Source of the DNA: Candidatus Poribacteria bacterium
GTDB lineage: Bacteria; Poribacteria; WGA-4E; WGA-3G
Length of the DNA: 53,463 nt
Assembly (NCBI GenBank): GCA_003635255.1
Contig: PYJC01000087.1
Location: 1-53,463 of the forward strand
Direction: 5' to 3'
Below, piece after piece: positions 35,564 through 44,139 of this stretch. The notes under the pieces are model-generated. The model saw only the letters and a program-made list of their open reading frames with translations, ran no database searches and had not been told where the DNA came from. Position 1 is the first letter of the stretch. The number at the start of each line of letters is the position of its first letter. The translations under genes and the position numbers were made by a program.

Positions 35564-35609
35564 AAGCCTTATGCACACGAAACCGAGCGGCATAAGGCTT
35601 TTTGGTTTT
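35564..35609 (+). terminator. Strong rho-independent terminator
   Basis: AAGCCTTATGC (35564-35574) pairs perfectly with GCATAAGGCTT (35590-35600), followed by TTTGGTTTT. No protein gene lies just upstream, so it likely ends a non-coding transcript. Confidence 0.7.
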
Positions 35610-35921
35610 AAAGGGGAGTGCCCATGAGGTTGCCATCGGCACTTATACTTGAATAGCGAAAGGGGGTGTGCGCAATATGCTGTTTGGACGGGTCCTTGTG
35701 CCTGTCCGGACCTAAACGTATGCGGGGCATGAAGCCCCTGCGGAACATAGTGGCGGCGAACGTCCATTGTGTAAGTCTTATTAGATTTTGAGGAAGATCG
35801 GAAAAAGGAAGGATAACAGAAGTACTGTGTTTAGTATCTTCCCAACTTCCGTCCTTCCACTGGATCTGAGGATCAAAACGTACATTTAATTAATATTGAA
35901 ACTTGCGTAGGAGGCAAAGTT
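35610..35921. other. Leader region of AAA+ regulator with hairpins
   Basis: Two palindromes (GGACGGG..CCTGTCC near 35686-35707 and GCGGGGC-ATGAA-GCCCCTGC near 35723-35742) and a GGAGG ribosome site at 35910-35914. No convincing sigma-54 (GG-N10-GC) promoter was found by eye. Confidence 0.35.
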
Positions 35922-38111
35922 ATGAAAGAGGTATTGGTAATTGATAGTGATCAGGAAAGGGCACTTGAATTAAAGGATTTTCTGGAAAAGAAGGCCCCCA
36001 GTGCACCTATCATTGATGACGTTGATGACTACGTTGACTGTTGCATCAGGTGTGAGATACGTCCGGTTGGTCGTTATGCACCTATCCTTGTTGACAGCGT
36101 TGATGAAGGCTTAGAAGTGCTTAAGGCATCCGGGGATCTGAAAGTTGTCTTGCTCAATGTGGCATCGCCGGAGATGAATGGTCTGGATGCGTTGAAGAAA
36201 ATTAAGCGCGACCCTTCCGAGGTAATTGTGATTGTGGTTGGCGCGGATGGAGAAACAGCGCGAGGGGCGGGGGATCTAGGCGCATTAGATGTTGCTCCGA
36301 AAACGCCTAATATGGATATCGATTATATGGAAAATATCCATCGGATGCTGGATCGGGCGTTCTGTCGGTTATACGCCCGAGATAAAATCTTCCAGACTCC
36401 TGCAGAAGATACGGAAGAAGGGGCTGAGGCTCGATTCCATCTCGTTGGAGAGAGTAAACCAATGATTGCACTGAATAAAGAAATTGGCCGTGTCGCTCGC
36501 GATACGAGTCCAGTGCTGATTGCGGGTGAAACGGGCACTGGTAAAGAGTTGGTTGCGCGCCTAATTCATGAAGGAAGTGGACGCCCGAAGAAACTGTTTA
36601 CCTCAATTGATTGTGGTGCAGTGCCGGAAACACTCCTTGAAAGTGAGTTGTTTGGTTACGATAAAGGGGCATTTACAAATGCGGCTCCGGAGGGGAGACT
36701 CGGGCGATTTAGATTGGCTGATGGCGGTACCCTTTTTCTCGATGAGATCGGCAATACGACTGCAGAATTACAAAAGCGGCTGCTCAGAGTGTTGCAAACA
36801 CAGGAGATTCAGCCAGTGGGCGGGGACCAGACCTATAAAGTAGATGTCCGTATCATCGCCGCTACCAATCAGGACTTGGCACAACTGGTTAGGGATGCGG
36901 AATTCCGAGAGGATTTGTTTTACCGGCTCAAAGGCTATGAAATCACCCTGGCACCCTTGCGGAAACGGGAGGGCGATATTGCATTACTCGTCCCGTACTT
37001 CCTGCAACAGGTTCAGGCGCGCGAGGGCCGGCGGATGCCCCGTATTTCTGAAAAGGCCATGGAATTACTGGAAAACTATGATTGGCCCGGCAACGTTCGA
37101 GAGTTAGAGCATTGCCTCAAAAGCGCGGCAGTCAGTTCCCACGGCGAGGTGATTCTGCCGGAGGACCTTCCTCAAGAAATCCGAACCTATAGCGGCGGTG
37201 GAGGCACCGATAGTGGAGGTGGAGGCACCGAGGGAGACGTGCAGGAAAGGCAATCTTCGGAGACCGTAGAGACACCAACGTATGAAACCCTTTTTGATTT
37301 GTCAGTCGTGGTATTCTGCCAGTTTATCTCTGAGGCGGAAAGTATCACTGAGACAGACATTACGAATTGGTCGAAAGTGCTCGACCCTTACACGCATCGT
37401 CGGATTACTGATGCGGAACATGAAATCTATACGTGGCGGCAAGCGTGGAAGAAAGGTCGAATCAAATCCGCTGACGTGCTATCGGATATAGAGGAAGTCG
37501 TTAAGGCGGCGGTGACTCGGTTGTCAGCGTTGCGGTATGGATCAGATGCTGGACGCACAGCGACTGAGCCTATCAGCATTGAAGGCAGGACACTTTCGGG
37601 TAGTCTTATAGCGGTTCTACACGAAATGGTCAAGGAATATGGCGATGACCGGAAAAAAGCTGCACGGATGTTGAAGCTGGATCCGAAGACGCTTGACGGT
37701 TGGGTCGGTAAGGATGTCGCGCGTGAGAGGTCTAAAGTACCGTTAAGTAAGCTCAAATCTTTTCCTGATAGAGAAGTCGAAAGTCTTCTTACGAAACCGG
37801 TCGACTACTTTGTTGCGGAGCAGCTCTCACGCCCGGAATGGCGTGTCAAAGGGCCGGATGAACGGATACGAGCCGTCCATTTGGCACTGAAATCGGTATC
37901 CGGACGTTTGAGTGGAGACCATGGCTGTATCTATTTCGGCGGAATGACGTTTGAGCAAATTGAAAGACAGATTTATCGTCGAGCCGCCTATCTATACAGC
38001 GACGAAACTGAAGCGGCTGAAGCGTTAGGCGTAGGTGTGAGAACATTCAGGAAACATTGGTCGCGCTCCGAATCAGCGGAAGCTTTCCCGGAGCATTACA
38101 CCCTTTTTTGA
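35922..38111 (+). CDS. Sigma-54-activator-type AAA+ regulator with degenerate receiver
   Basis: 729 residues. The N-domain (about 1-145) is receiver-like, but the phospho-acceptor position reads LLNVASPEMNG (Asn for Asp) and an extra stretch near 25-55 contains two Cys (YVDCCIRCE). The AAA+ domain (about 170-415) has Walker A GETGTGKE, Walker B GTLFLDEIG and arginine fingers in FREDLFYRLK. The sigma-54-contacting GAFTGA loop is GAFTNA. A Gly-rich linker (SGGGGT repeated) leads to an uncharacterised region with two Fis-like helix-turn-helix segments (DRKKAARMLKLDPKTLDGWV, and TEAAEALGVGVRTFRKHW at the end). It is probably a phosphorylation-independent DNA-binding AAA+ regulator; whether it activates sigma-54 is uncertain because of the loop change. 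The start follows GTAGGAGGC. Confidence 0.85.
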   Translation: MKEVLVIDSDQERALELKDFLEKKAPSAPIIDDVDDYVDCCIRCEIRPVGRYAPILVDSVDEGLEVLKASGDLKVVLLNVASPEMNGLDALKKIKRDPSEVIVIVVGADGETARGAGDLGALDVAPKTPNMDIDYMENIHRMLDRAFCRLYARDKIFQTPAEDTEEGAEARFHLVGESKPMIALNKEIGRVARDTSPVLIAGETGTGKELVARLIHEGSGRPKKLFTSIDCGAVPETLLESELFGYDKGAFTNAAPEGRLGRFRLADGGTLFLDEIGNTTAELQKRLLRVLQTQEIQPVGGDQTYKVDVRIIAATNQDLAQLVRDAEFREDLFYRLKGYEITLAPLRKREGDIALLVPYFLQQVQAREGRRMPRISEKAMELLENYDWPGNVRELEHCLKSAAVSSHGEVILPEDLPQEIRTYSGGGGTDSGGGGTEGDVQERQSSETVETPTYETLFDLSVVVFCQFISEAESITETDITNWSKVLDPYTHRRITDAEHEIYTWRQAWKKGRIKSADVLSDIEEVVKAAVTRLSALRYGSDAGRTATEPISIEGRTLSGSLIAVLHEMVKEYGDDRKKAARMLKLDPKTLDGWVGKDVARERSKVPLSKLKSFPDREVESLLTKPVDYFVAEQLSRPEWRVKGPDERIRAVHLALKSVSGRLSGDHGCIYFGGMTFEQIERQIYRRAAYLYSDETEAAEALGVGVRTFRKHWSRSESAEAFPEHYTLF

Positions 38112-38123
38112 ATATGGGTTGTC

Positions 38124-38150
38124 GTAGGGGCGAGGTAACCTCGCCCTTAC
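38124..38150. terminator. Bidirectional palindrome between convergent genes
   Basis: GTAGGGGCGAGG-TAA-CCTCGCCCTTAC, nearly perfect, in the 63-bp gap between the regulator and adaptor stops. It lacks a long T-run, so it may be a dispersed palindrome serving as a terminator. Confidence 0.5.
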
Positions 38151-38174
38151 AACTTAGGATTTGTCTGGATGCAT

Positions 38175-39728
38175 TTAGTCGCTCGCAATGGTGATGGGCA
38201 TCCCGTCCGTTAACCGGTGTTGTTCATCACTAACGACCCGTGTGCCTCTGGTAAGTTGTGAGGTGACCTCAATTTCACCGCTATAAACGCCGCCGACGTT
38301 TACCTGTTTTGTGCGTGCCACATTCCCTTCAACTACAAAAATAGTGCCACTCCCGTTTTGGATGTTCAGGACAGAATGCAACGGAAGGAGTTGGACGTTT
38401 TTCCGTTCACCGGTTTTGATGGAAACCGTAATAGCCGTACCGGGTTTTAGACTGTTTTTGGAATTCGGCACTGTTGCATGAACGAGCACAGTGTTGTCGC
38501 TAACTGTCGGACTGATAAAAGTAACCGTGCCGACAATGTTCCGAATACCAGCATCCGTAGAGATTAGGACGAGGTCGCCGTTATTAATTCGACGCGCGTC
38601 TCCAATGGGCATGTTCCAAACTGCTTTGAGCACATCTACCGCGACAACTGTGAACACCGGTTTTCCTGTAGGCGATGAGGCGAGTAACGCATGGTCTCCG
38701 ATGTTCTGATGTTGCGTTGTGATAACGCCATCAATCGGGGATTTAATCGTGGCATCGCTGAGCTGCTCGCGCGCCAGTTTTAATTGTTCATTGGCTTGCG
38801 TCACGGCGGCTCTTGCGATGCTAATTTCGTGTTCCCAAGACTTTGCTTCGACGAGTTTCTGCGCTGTGTTGAGACTGGCTTGTGCTTGGGTGACCTTCGA
38901 TTCTGCTGAAGCGATTTCGCGTTCCCAACCTCGACTTTCCACCACTTTTTGAGCAACCGCTAAATCTGCTTTCGCCTTTTCCACGGAAGGGTGTATCGCG
39001 CCTTCTTTAAACTGTTCTGCGGTAACAACCGCCTCTTCGTAACGGGTTTGTGAGACCTTAAGGCGTTGCTCGACCCCCTCAAAGTTACTGTCGCTGATGT
39101 GTTGCTTCTCGTGTAGTGTTTTATTCCGCTCGAACTCCAATTTGTTTTTATCGAGTTCCACCTTTGCACGTTCGAGTGCCTGTGCGGCATTTATTTTTGA
39201 GCGTTCAATCGTTGCTAAGGCTGCCTGATATGCTGTTTCTGCCTGCGTGAGTTGGTTACGGATCCGTATTTCGGCAAGAGATTTTGTCTCTACAAGTTTC
39301 CCTTGTGCTGCCATCAACGCTTCTTGTGCGACTGCTAACTCGGATTCGATGCGTGCTTGTGCGCTTGCTTCCGTCGTTGTGAGTTGCGACGCTGCCCGGC
39401 TTAATGCGGATTCAGCGCGTATCACGGCAAGCGAGGCTTCTTTTGCGCTGCTCTGTGCGAGTACAGCGTCTTTCGTGACACTTTGTCCGACTTTCGCATT
39501 GATGGAGACAAGTTTCCCCGAAACATTGGCAAATACCTTAACTTCGGCGTTGGGTTGTAGGTGTCCGGTGTAATCCTTCGCTGAGACAAACGTCCCGCGC
39601 CGCGGTGTTGTCACCGATACGGTTACGGGTGATGTTGCGTTTTGCGCGATCCCTGTGTTCGTACTGAAACAGCAGATGATAACGAAAAGCCATGATAACT
39701 GGGTTTTTATAATATGTTTATTAATCAT
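38175..39728 (-). CDS. HlyD/RND-type periplasmic adaptor protein
   Basis: 517 residues with a signal peptide (to about 28, GIAQ). A beta-barrel/lipoyl half (GHLQPNAEVKVFANVSGKLVSI) is followed by an unusually long alpha-hairpin rich in Ala/Glu/Lys (about 95-310), the second lipoyl half (ATIKSPIDGVITTQHQNIGDH) and a membrane-proximal domain. Adaptors link inner-membrane RND or ABC pumps to an outer-membrane channel. No pump or channel gene follows; the next gene is convergent. It starts within the 3' end of msrA (8-bp overlap), suggesting co-transcription. A fragment of the same gene family is inserted at 29110-29197. Confidence 0.85.
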   Translation of the reverse strand: MINKHIIKTQLSWLFVIICCFSTNTGIAQNATSPVTVSVTTPRRGTFVSAKDYTGHLQPNAEVKVFANVSGKLVSINAKVGQSVTKDAVLAQSSAKEASLAVIRAESALSRAASQLTTTEASAQARIESELAVAQEALMAAQGKLVETKSLAEIRIRNQLTQAETAYQAALATIERSKINAAQALERAKVELDKNKLEFERNKTLHEKQHISDSNFEGVEQRLKVSQTRYEEAVVTAEQFKEGAIHPSVEKAKADLAVAQKVVESRGWEREIASAESKVTQAQASLNTAQKLVEAKSWEHEISIARAAVTQANEQLKLAREQLSDATIKSPIDGVITTQHQNIGDHALLASSPTGKPVFTVVAVDVLKAVWNMPIGDARRINNGDLVLISTDAGIRNIVGTVTFISPTVSDNTVLVHATVPNSKNSLKPGTAITVSIKTGERKNVQLLPLHSVLNIQNGSGTIFVVEGNVARTKQVNVGGVYSGEIEVTSQLTRGTRVVSDEQHRLTDGMPITIASD

Positions 39729-40260
39729 TTTTGAGTTTATCCTTGAAATCTTTTGTGAATTTTCGCATCTTCGGGTGAATCACAAATTGACAATACGGCT
39801 GTGTTGCATTCAGCTGAAAATAGTTTTGGTGATAGTCTTCAGCGGGGTAGAAGGTATCGATTGGCGTGATCTCTGTGACAATCGGATCGTCCCACATATC
39901 GGATGTATCCATGTCTGCTTTAGATCGTTCCGCAATTTGCCGTTGTTCTTCTGTATGATAGAAAATTGCCGAACGGTACTGGGTGCCGACATCAGCCCCT
40001 TGCCGATTTAAGGTTGTCGCATCGTGTGTGTGCCAAAGCACTTCTAACAGTTCTTCGTAAGAGATGACCGTCGGGTCGAATTGGATCTGGACGACTTCGG
40101 CGTGTCCTGTCATCCCCATACACACGGCTTGATAGGTTGGGTTGACAGTCGTGCCGCCGGTGTATCCTGAAACAACCTCGTGAACGCCTTCTAATTGCAA
40201 AAAGACTGCTTCAACACACCAAAAACAGCCTGCACCAAATGTCGCTGTCTCTAATTTCAT
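39721..40260 (-). CDS. msrA: Peptide methionine sulfoxide reductase A
   Basis: 179 residues from ATG 40260 (MKLETATFGAGCFWCVEAVF). Repairs S-methionine sulfoxide in proteins. The catalytic Cys is in GCFWCVE, and HDATTLNRQGADVGTQYRS and the AEDYHQNYF segment are family signatures. The longer open frame to 40467 runs through a repeat and is not homologous; ATG 40284 (MRKPVNQKM) is an alternative start. It overlaps the adaptor gene start by 8 bp. Cytosolic, since no signal peptide precedes the core. Confidence 0.93.
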   Translation of the reverse strand: MKLETATFGAGCFWCVEAVFLQLEGVHEVVSGYTGGTTVNPTYQAVCMGMTGHAEVVQIQFDPTVISYEELLEVLWHTHDATTLNRQGADVGTQYRSAIFYHTEEQRQIAERSKADMDTSDMWDDPIVTEITPIDTFYPAEDYHQNYFQLNATQPYCQFVIHPKMRKFTKDFKDKLKND

Positions 40261-40528
40261 CTTTTGGTTAACGGGTTTTCGCATTGTGGCGAATCCGTAT
40301 TTCTCCTTTTGGGTCTTGTAACGTGGATTTGCTGGCGAGGTTTCTGATCTCGCCGTTTTGAGCGTTGATAAAAAAGATCGGAAGATCGCGAGCTCCAAAA
40401 AACACCGTTTTTGCTTGGGTATTTCTTGTAAGCAAAAACACTCGCTCCTACGGCAAATAGCATTCAACCATTCAGTAAGAATCGCGAGCGCAGCTCGCTC
40501 CTACAGGCATCATAAATAGCACTGTAAC
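40261..40528. repeat. Intergenic repeats upstream of msrA
   Basis: Contains an inverted copy of the CCAAGCAAAAACACC unit (about 40400-40437: CACCGTTTTTGCTTGGGTAT) and palindromic GCGAGCGCAGCTCGCTCCTAC near 40482-40502. No gene is visible. Confidence 0.5.
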
Positions 40529-40557
40529 TTGCCAAAAGCGGGAAACTGTGCTATATT
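40529..40557 (+). promoter_or_regulatory. Promoter giving a probable leaderless mRNA
   Basis: TTGCCA (40529-40534), 17 bp, TATATT (40552-40557). The start codon of the next gene begins 8 bp after the -10 box, so transcription should begin at or next to the ATG. No ribosome site exists. Confidence 0.55.
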
Positions 40558-40564
40558 TGGTTCT

Positions 40565-41215
40565 ATGCAACGCCTTCTCTTGATTCCCATACTTCTCTGC
40601 CTGATAGCCTGTCAATCGCAGGAACAGCGCGCAAAAGCACTTGTTGCCGAATTCGGTTCAACGGATGCAGTGCGCCGCGCTGAAGCATCTGAAACCTTAG
40701 TCGCAATGGGGTCCGAGGCGATTGATGCTCTCATTCAAGGCGTATCCGATAAGAATCCACAGATTCGTGAAATGTCGGCGTGGGTGCTTAGCGAAATTGG
40801 GACCCCTGCTGCCCGCGTCGTGCCTGCCCTTATTTCAACGCTCGCCGATCCGGACGAAAATATTCGCGTCATGGGTTCTGTTGCGCTACAGAATTTGGGT
40901 GAGCCTGCTGTACCGTACCTCATTGATGCCTTAAGTGCCGAATCGGCAGAAATTCGATTGAATGCGGCTTACGCGTTAGGTGAGATCGGTACCCCACTGG
41001 ATACAATTCTCCCCGCACTCATTAGCACACTTACAGACCCGGAGTGGAACGTCCGCCGCCTTGTCGTCCGCGCCTTGGTTACCATAGGGACACCCGCGCT
41101 TGATGCTTTAATTCAGGCACTCAATTCGGATGACCCTGACCTTCGCCGCATGGCAGAACGCGCTTTAAGCGACATTGGAACCCCAGAAGCCAGAAGCACG
41201 CCGAGCCATCGCTGA
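40565..41215 (+). CDS. HEAT-repeat lipoprotein
   Basis: 216 residues from ATG 40565. The signal peptide MQRLLLIPILLCLIAC ends in a lipobox, so the protein is predicted to be lipid-anchored in the envelope. The mature part is about six HEAT/PBS-lyase-like repeats with the recurring phrase IGTPA and D-x-x-VR helices (MSAWVLSEIGTPAARVVPAL; LNAAYALGEIGTPLDTILPA). Such repeats are protein-binding scaffolds. The longer frame from 40529 starts inside the promoter and is not used. It is convergent with the next gene, which ends 9 bp away. Confidence 0.8.
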   Translation: MQRLLLIPILLCLIACQSQEQRAKALVAEFGSTDAVRRAEASETLVAMGSEAIDALIQGVSDKNPQIREMSAWVLSEIGTPAARVVPALISTLADPDENIRVMGSVALQNLGEPAVPYLIDALSAESAEIRLNAAYALGEIGTPLDTILPALISTLTDPEWNVRRLVVRALVTIGTPALDALIQALNSDDPDLRRMAERALSDIGTPEARSTPSHR

Positions 41216-41224
41216 TGCGAAGCG

Positions 41225-42214
41225 TCAATTTTCCTCTGATCGCTGAGATGATTGAAGTGAAACTGCCTGTCCCTCCATCTGGAGACAATCATCCCAATAA
41301 GAGACAGCATACGCTTTCACAGGTTCAGGTTGCTGTGCCTGTTCGAGATACTGCGCGATCCAGTCGAGTAACTGTCGTCTGAATGATTCTCGTACCTTAC
41401 CATCAACATAAGCCAATTGATGAAAATCTTCCCGCACATCCTCATCGAACTCGAAATCAACTTGACGATAAAGCAGAAGGTTAACCATCAATCCGAGGGT
41501 GAGGTGTTCAATCGGATTCGGGAAGATACTCAGCGGAGGATCCAGCATGAACAGATTATCCAACGGCAAGGCGTTCACGTAATCGCATCGATGCTCGATA
41601 CATGCCAATTGCCGGTCTATTATTTCCACTTCAGTGAGATGGAGGAGTGGACGCGAAATGTCTGTATCTCTGATTGTTACCTGAAATGTCCGGATAGTTG
41701 TCCGATATATCAACAACGCCTTTAGAAATTCGAGTTCTGCTTGTGTATAGATTTGGATCCCTTGGGTCTCCAAGTCTATGTGCGTGACACCCAGCGGACG
41801 TTCTTCATCCCGACTCGGTGGCAGAATCACGGCATGTTCTAAGAGATGGCGTGCTCTATCCAATAATCTCTCCATTAAGGTATTACCGATTTGGAAAAAC
41901 TTAACGATCCGGGTTTTATGAAGGAGTTGAACGGCTCTGTCCAGGTCGCCTTTACTCCCGTATTCTAACCCGAGACTGGTGAGTGTGAAGGCAGTTTGGA
42001 TATGCGTCCGGAGTGCTGATTCATCGGAAAGGTCTGCTGTCCTCATCGTAATGAGTTTATGGGCAATGGCGGCGATATTCTGGTAGAGGGTGTCCATCTG
42101 CTCACGCGGTATTTGGCTGAGGGTGTCGGCGTGTGCGAATGCGCGCGCGAGGAATAGCCTGCCATCAAGACTCGCCTCAGCGACAAGAGAAAACTTATTC
42201 GTCGTGCTCGTCAT
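41225..42214 (-). CDS. DUF6178-like protein, C-terminal half
   Basis: 329 residues from ATG 42214 (MTSTTNKFSLVAEASLDG), which has AGGAAG just upstream. Helical throughout, with no signal peptide. The stretch LGLEYGSKGDLDRAVQLL and IVKFFQIGNTLMERLLDRA resembles the C-terminal half of the DUF6178 family from memory (tentative). The upstream gene resembles the N-terminal half, and the two overlap by 20 bp out of frame. Together they would give the length of a single DUF6178 protein. Function is unknown. Confidence 0.55.
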   Translation of the reverse strand: MTSTTNKFSLVAEASLDGRLFLARAFAHADTLSQIPREQMDTLYQNIAAIAHKLITMRTADLSDESALRTHIQTAFTLTSLGLEYGSKGDLDRAVQLLHKTRIVKFFQIGNTLMERLLDRARHLLEHAVILPPSRDEERPLGVTHIDLETQGIQIYTQAELEFLKALLIYRTTIRTFQVTIRDTDISRPLLHLTEVEIIDRQLACIEHRCDYVNALPLDNLFMLDPPLSIFPNPIEHLTLGLMVNLLLYRQVDFEFDEDVREDFHQLAYVDGKVRESFRRQLLDWIAQYLEQAQQPEPVKAYAVSYWDDCLQMEGQAVSLQSSQRSEEN

Positions 42215-43004
42215 CGGCTTCCTCGTCTTCATCAAATGAGATCAGATCTAAGTCAACTTTTTCCATAAGGTCGGCTTCGGTGACATCAATGCCTGCTGCT
42301 TTATCACGTTCAGTGACGCGTTCGGCTCTGTCGGCTTGTGCGGCACTGAAAATGGCGGCGAGTTCTTCATCCACATTCCCTTCGGTATCAATAGCGAAGA
42401 GTTCGCTGATGAGCATCTCGAAGATTTCATGATCCGCTTCCCAGATAGCGTCGGAAATTGCCCGAGCGCGTTCGTCAGCGTAATCAAGGACTGCTGAAGT
42501 CGGATCCAAAAGTCCGGCTTCAAGCAGCAATCCAACATGTTCATCTTGAATTTTGATGCGTCCGTGGAGGAGTGCTGCGAGTAGGCGGATGTCGAGTTCT
42601 CTAAGAAACCGTCCGAGGTCGTCCCGTTCACATTCAGAAAGTTCAAAGAGCCAGAGGTCCAATGATTCGTCATCAAGTTTTCCGTCGCGCCAGACGGCAA
42701 TGTCTAAGAGTTCCTCGAATTGATCGTTTGAGAGACAGGGCAATAGTGCTGAGGCGAGCCCGCTGCCGAGCATTGTGTCCAAGACTTGGAGCACATCCTC
42801 GGTAGGGCTGTCCTGAATAAGTTCTGTGCAATCGGGAACCAGATAATAAAGTTGCTCCCGTGCCTTCGGGTTGCGGGTTGCCCTGAGAATCTCCAATTGG
42901 TGTTGCTTTTCGTAGCTTTGAAAGAGTTGCTCTGCTTCACGCGTCGGAAGTGACAGGAGCTTCTCGCTTTCGGAGCGTGGAACTATTGTTTTTGGACTGT
43001 TCAT
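42195..43004 (-). CDS. DUF6178-like protein, N-terminal half
   Basis: 269 residues with an AGAGGAG ribosome site. Leu/Glu-rich helices (KLLSLPTREAEQLFQSYE, FEELLDIAVWRDGKLDDESL, FLRELDIRLLAALLHGRI) resemble DUF6178 proteins, which carry MgtE-N-like helical repeats (tentative). It ends with an acidic tail (FDEDEEADDEHDE). No catalytic motif is seen and it is probably cytosolic. The acidic tail suggests a genuine end, not a frameshift artefact, but a sequencing frameshift cannot be excluded without reads. Confidence 0.6.
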   Translation of the reverse strand: MNSPKTIVPRSESEKLLSLPTREAEQLFQSYEKQHQLEILRATRNPKAREQLYYLVPDCTELIQDSPTEDVLQVLDTMLGSGLASALLPCLSNDQFEELLDIAVWRDGKLDDESLDLWLFELSECERDDLGRFLRELDIRLLAALLHGRIKIQDEHVGLLLEAGLLDPTSAVLDYADERARAISDAIWEADHEIFEMLISELFAIDTEGNVDEELAAIFSAAQADRAERVTERDKAAGIDVTEADLMEKVDLDLISFDEDEEADDEHDE

Positions 43005-43091
43005 GCCAACTCCTCTACCATACGATATAAGGCGAATGCTGATCTTGAAATGTACAAATCTACGCTAACGGGGGACAGGTTTGGCATCATT

Positions 43092-43856
43092 TCAAAAGTT
43101 GCTTCTCACAAAATTGAGATTCTTTGCCGCTGATGCGACCGGATCGTCCTTACCGGGTGTTTCCAGTACGAACCAACTGTCGTATCCGACGGCGTGTGCC
43201 GCATCAAAGACTGCGGGAAAATCGACATCACCTTCACCGGCATGATTGCCTCCAGTGTCCTTGATGTGCATCTGTGTAATCGCGCTGCCTAAGTTCCGAA
43301 TCTCAGATGGCGAATCGTAGCCGAACCCGGTCGCGTTCCCCATATCGTAATAGACACCCACAGCAGATGAACCGACATTATCAATAATCTGTTGATGCTG
43401 TTCTGCGCTCAACGTCGATTCGATTGCGAGCGAGACGCCGTGTTTTTCGGCGGTTTCCGCGGCGGCTTTCAAACCGTCAATGAACCGCGGGGCGTTAATG
43501 TGATCCTCTTGGATCTGACCGCCCCCGAAAAAAGGCACCAGAATCACCTTCGCGCCGAGTTGTGGACCGGTCTCTGCGAGATATTGCAACTTCGCGATCC
43601 CCTCGCTCCGCGTGCTGTCAGTCGGGTGCATGAACGAAAAAGCGGTGAAACCACCCGGCGACAGTGAGGGGACCTCAATGCCTGCGGCTTCTGCTAAACT
43701 GTTCACCTTATCAATTCCGCCCTCCTGCCAGAGTGGATGTTCGCGGTAATTGGTCCCCATACAGACCTCAATGCCATCAAACCCAATATCTTTTGCTTTC
43801 TGAAACGATTCTTCAAAGGAAACGGGCAACATACCATCCCGAATACCTACCTTCAT
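43092..43856 (-). CDS. Sugar phosphate isomerase/epimerase-like TIM barrel
   Basis: 254 residues of the xylose-isomerase-like TIM-barrel (AP endonuclease family 2) fold. Metal ligands line up as Glu in LAIEST, Asp in VYYDMGN, His in QMHIKD and Glu in FVLETPG. The opening (FQKAKDIGFDGIEV) is typical. Members isomerise or epimerise sugars and inositols or act as hydrolases on related acids. It has a perfect AGGAGG. It could belong with the Gfo/Idh/MocA enzyme in sugar or cyclitol breakdown, although the two are 35 kb apart (inference). Confidence 0.85.
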   Translation of the reverse strand: MKVGIRDGMLPVSFEESFQKAKDIGFDGIEVCMGTNYREHPLWQEGGIDKVNSLAEAAGIEVPSLSPGGFTAFSFMHPTDSTRSEGIAKLQYLAETGPQLGAKVILVPFFGGGQIQEDHINAPRFIDGLKAAAETAEKHGVSLAIESTLSAEQHQQIIDNVGSSAVGVYYDMGNATGFGYDSPSEIRNLGSAITQMHIKDTGGNHAGEGDVDFPAVFDAAHAVGYDSWFVLETPGKDDPVASAAKNLNFVRSNF

Positions 43857-43999
43857 AATCTACCTCCTAAAGGAAATAACATGTAATTGAGACTAAACCT
43901 TGATTAATTCTGAATTTTAACATATTCATAACACGCATTGCAAGGAGATCTGCAATCTTTTTTCGGCTGGCTGTTAAATGCGGAATAGCAAGAAAAAAG

Positions 44000-44028
44000 T
44001 TGAATTTTCCGACTTGATGTGGTAAAAT
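44000..44028 (+). promoter_or_regulatory. Promoter upstream of DUF1349-like pair
   Basis: TTGAAT (44000-44005), 17 bp, TAAAAT (44023-44028), about 110 bp before the coding start. The 283-bp gap 43857-44139 otherwise shows no gene. Confidence 0.45.
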
Positions 44029-44139
44029 ATATTGAAATTAACCATCTGTATGGACTGTACTAAAAGTGATTTGAGAGAAGATAGTATTCACTCAAAACCG
44101 ATTGGTGTTGTTCTGTACGTAAAATAGAAGGGATATGTA

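Noticed and set aside
35231..35609. tmRNA, RNase P, SRP RNA or c-di-GMP riboswitch
   Set aside because: Length and terminator invited the idea, but no tRNA-like end, no CCA, and no conserved core of these families was found.
38175..39728. Complete efflux pump operon
   Set aside because: Only the adaptor is present; neither an RND or ABC pump nor an outer-membrane channel is encoded next to it.
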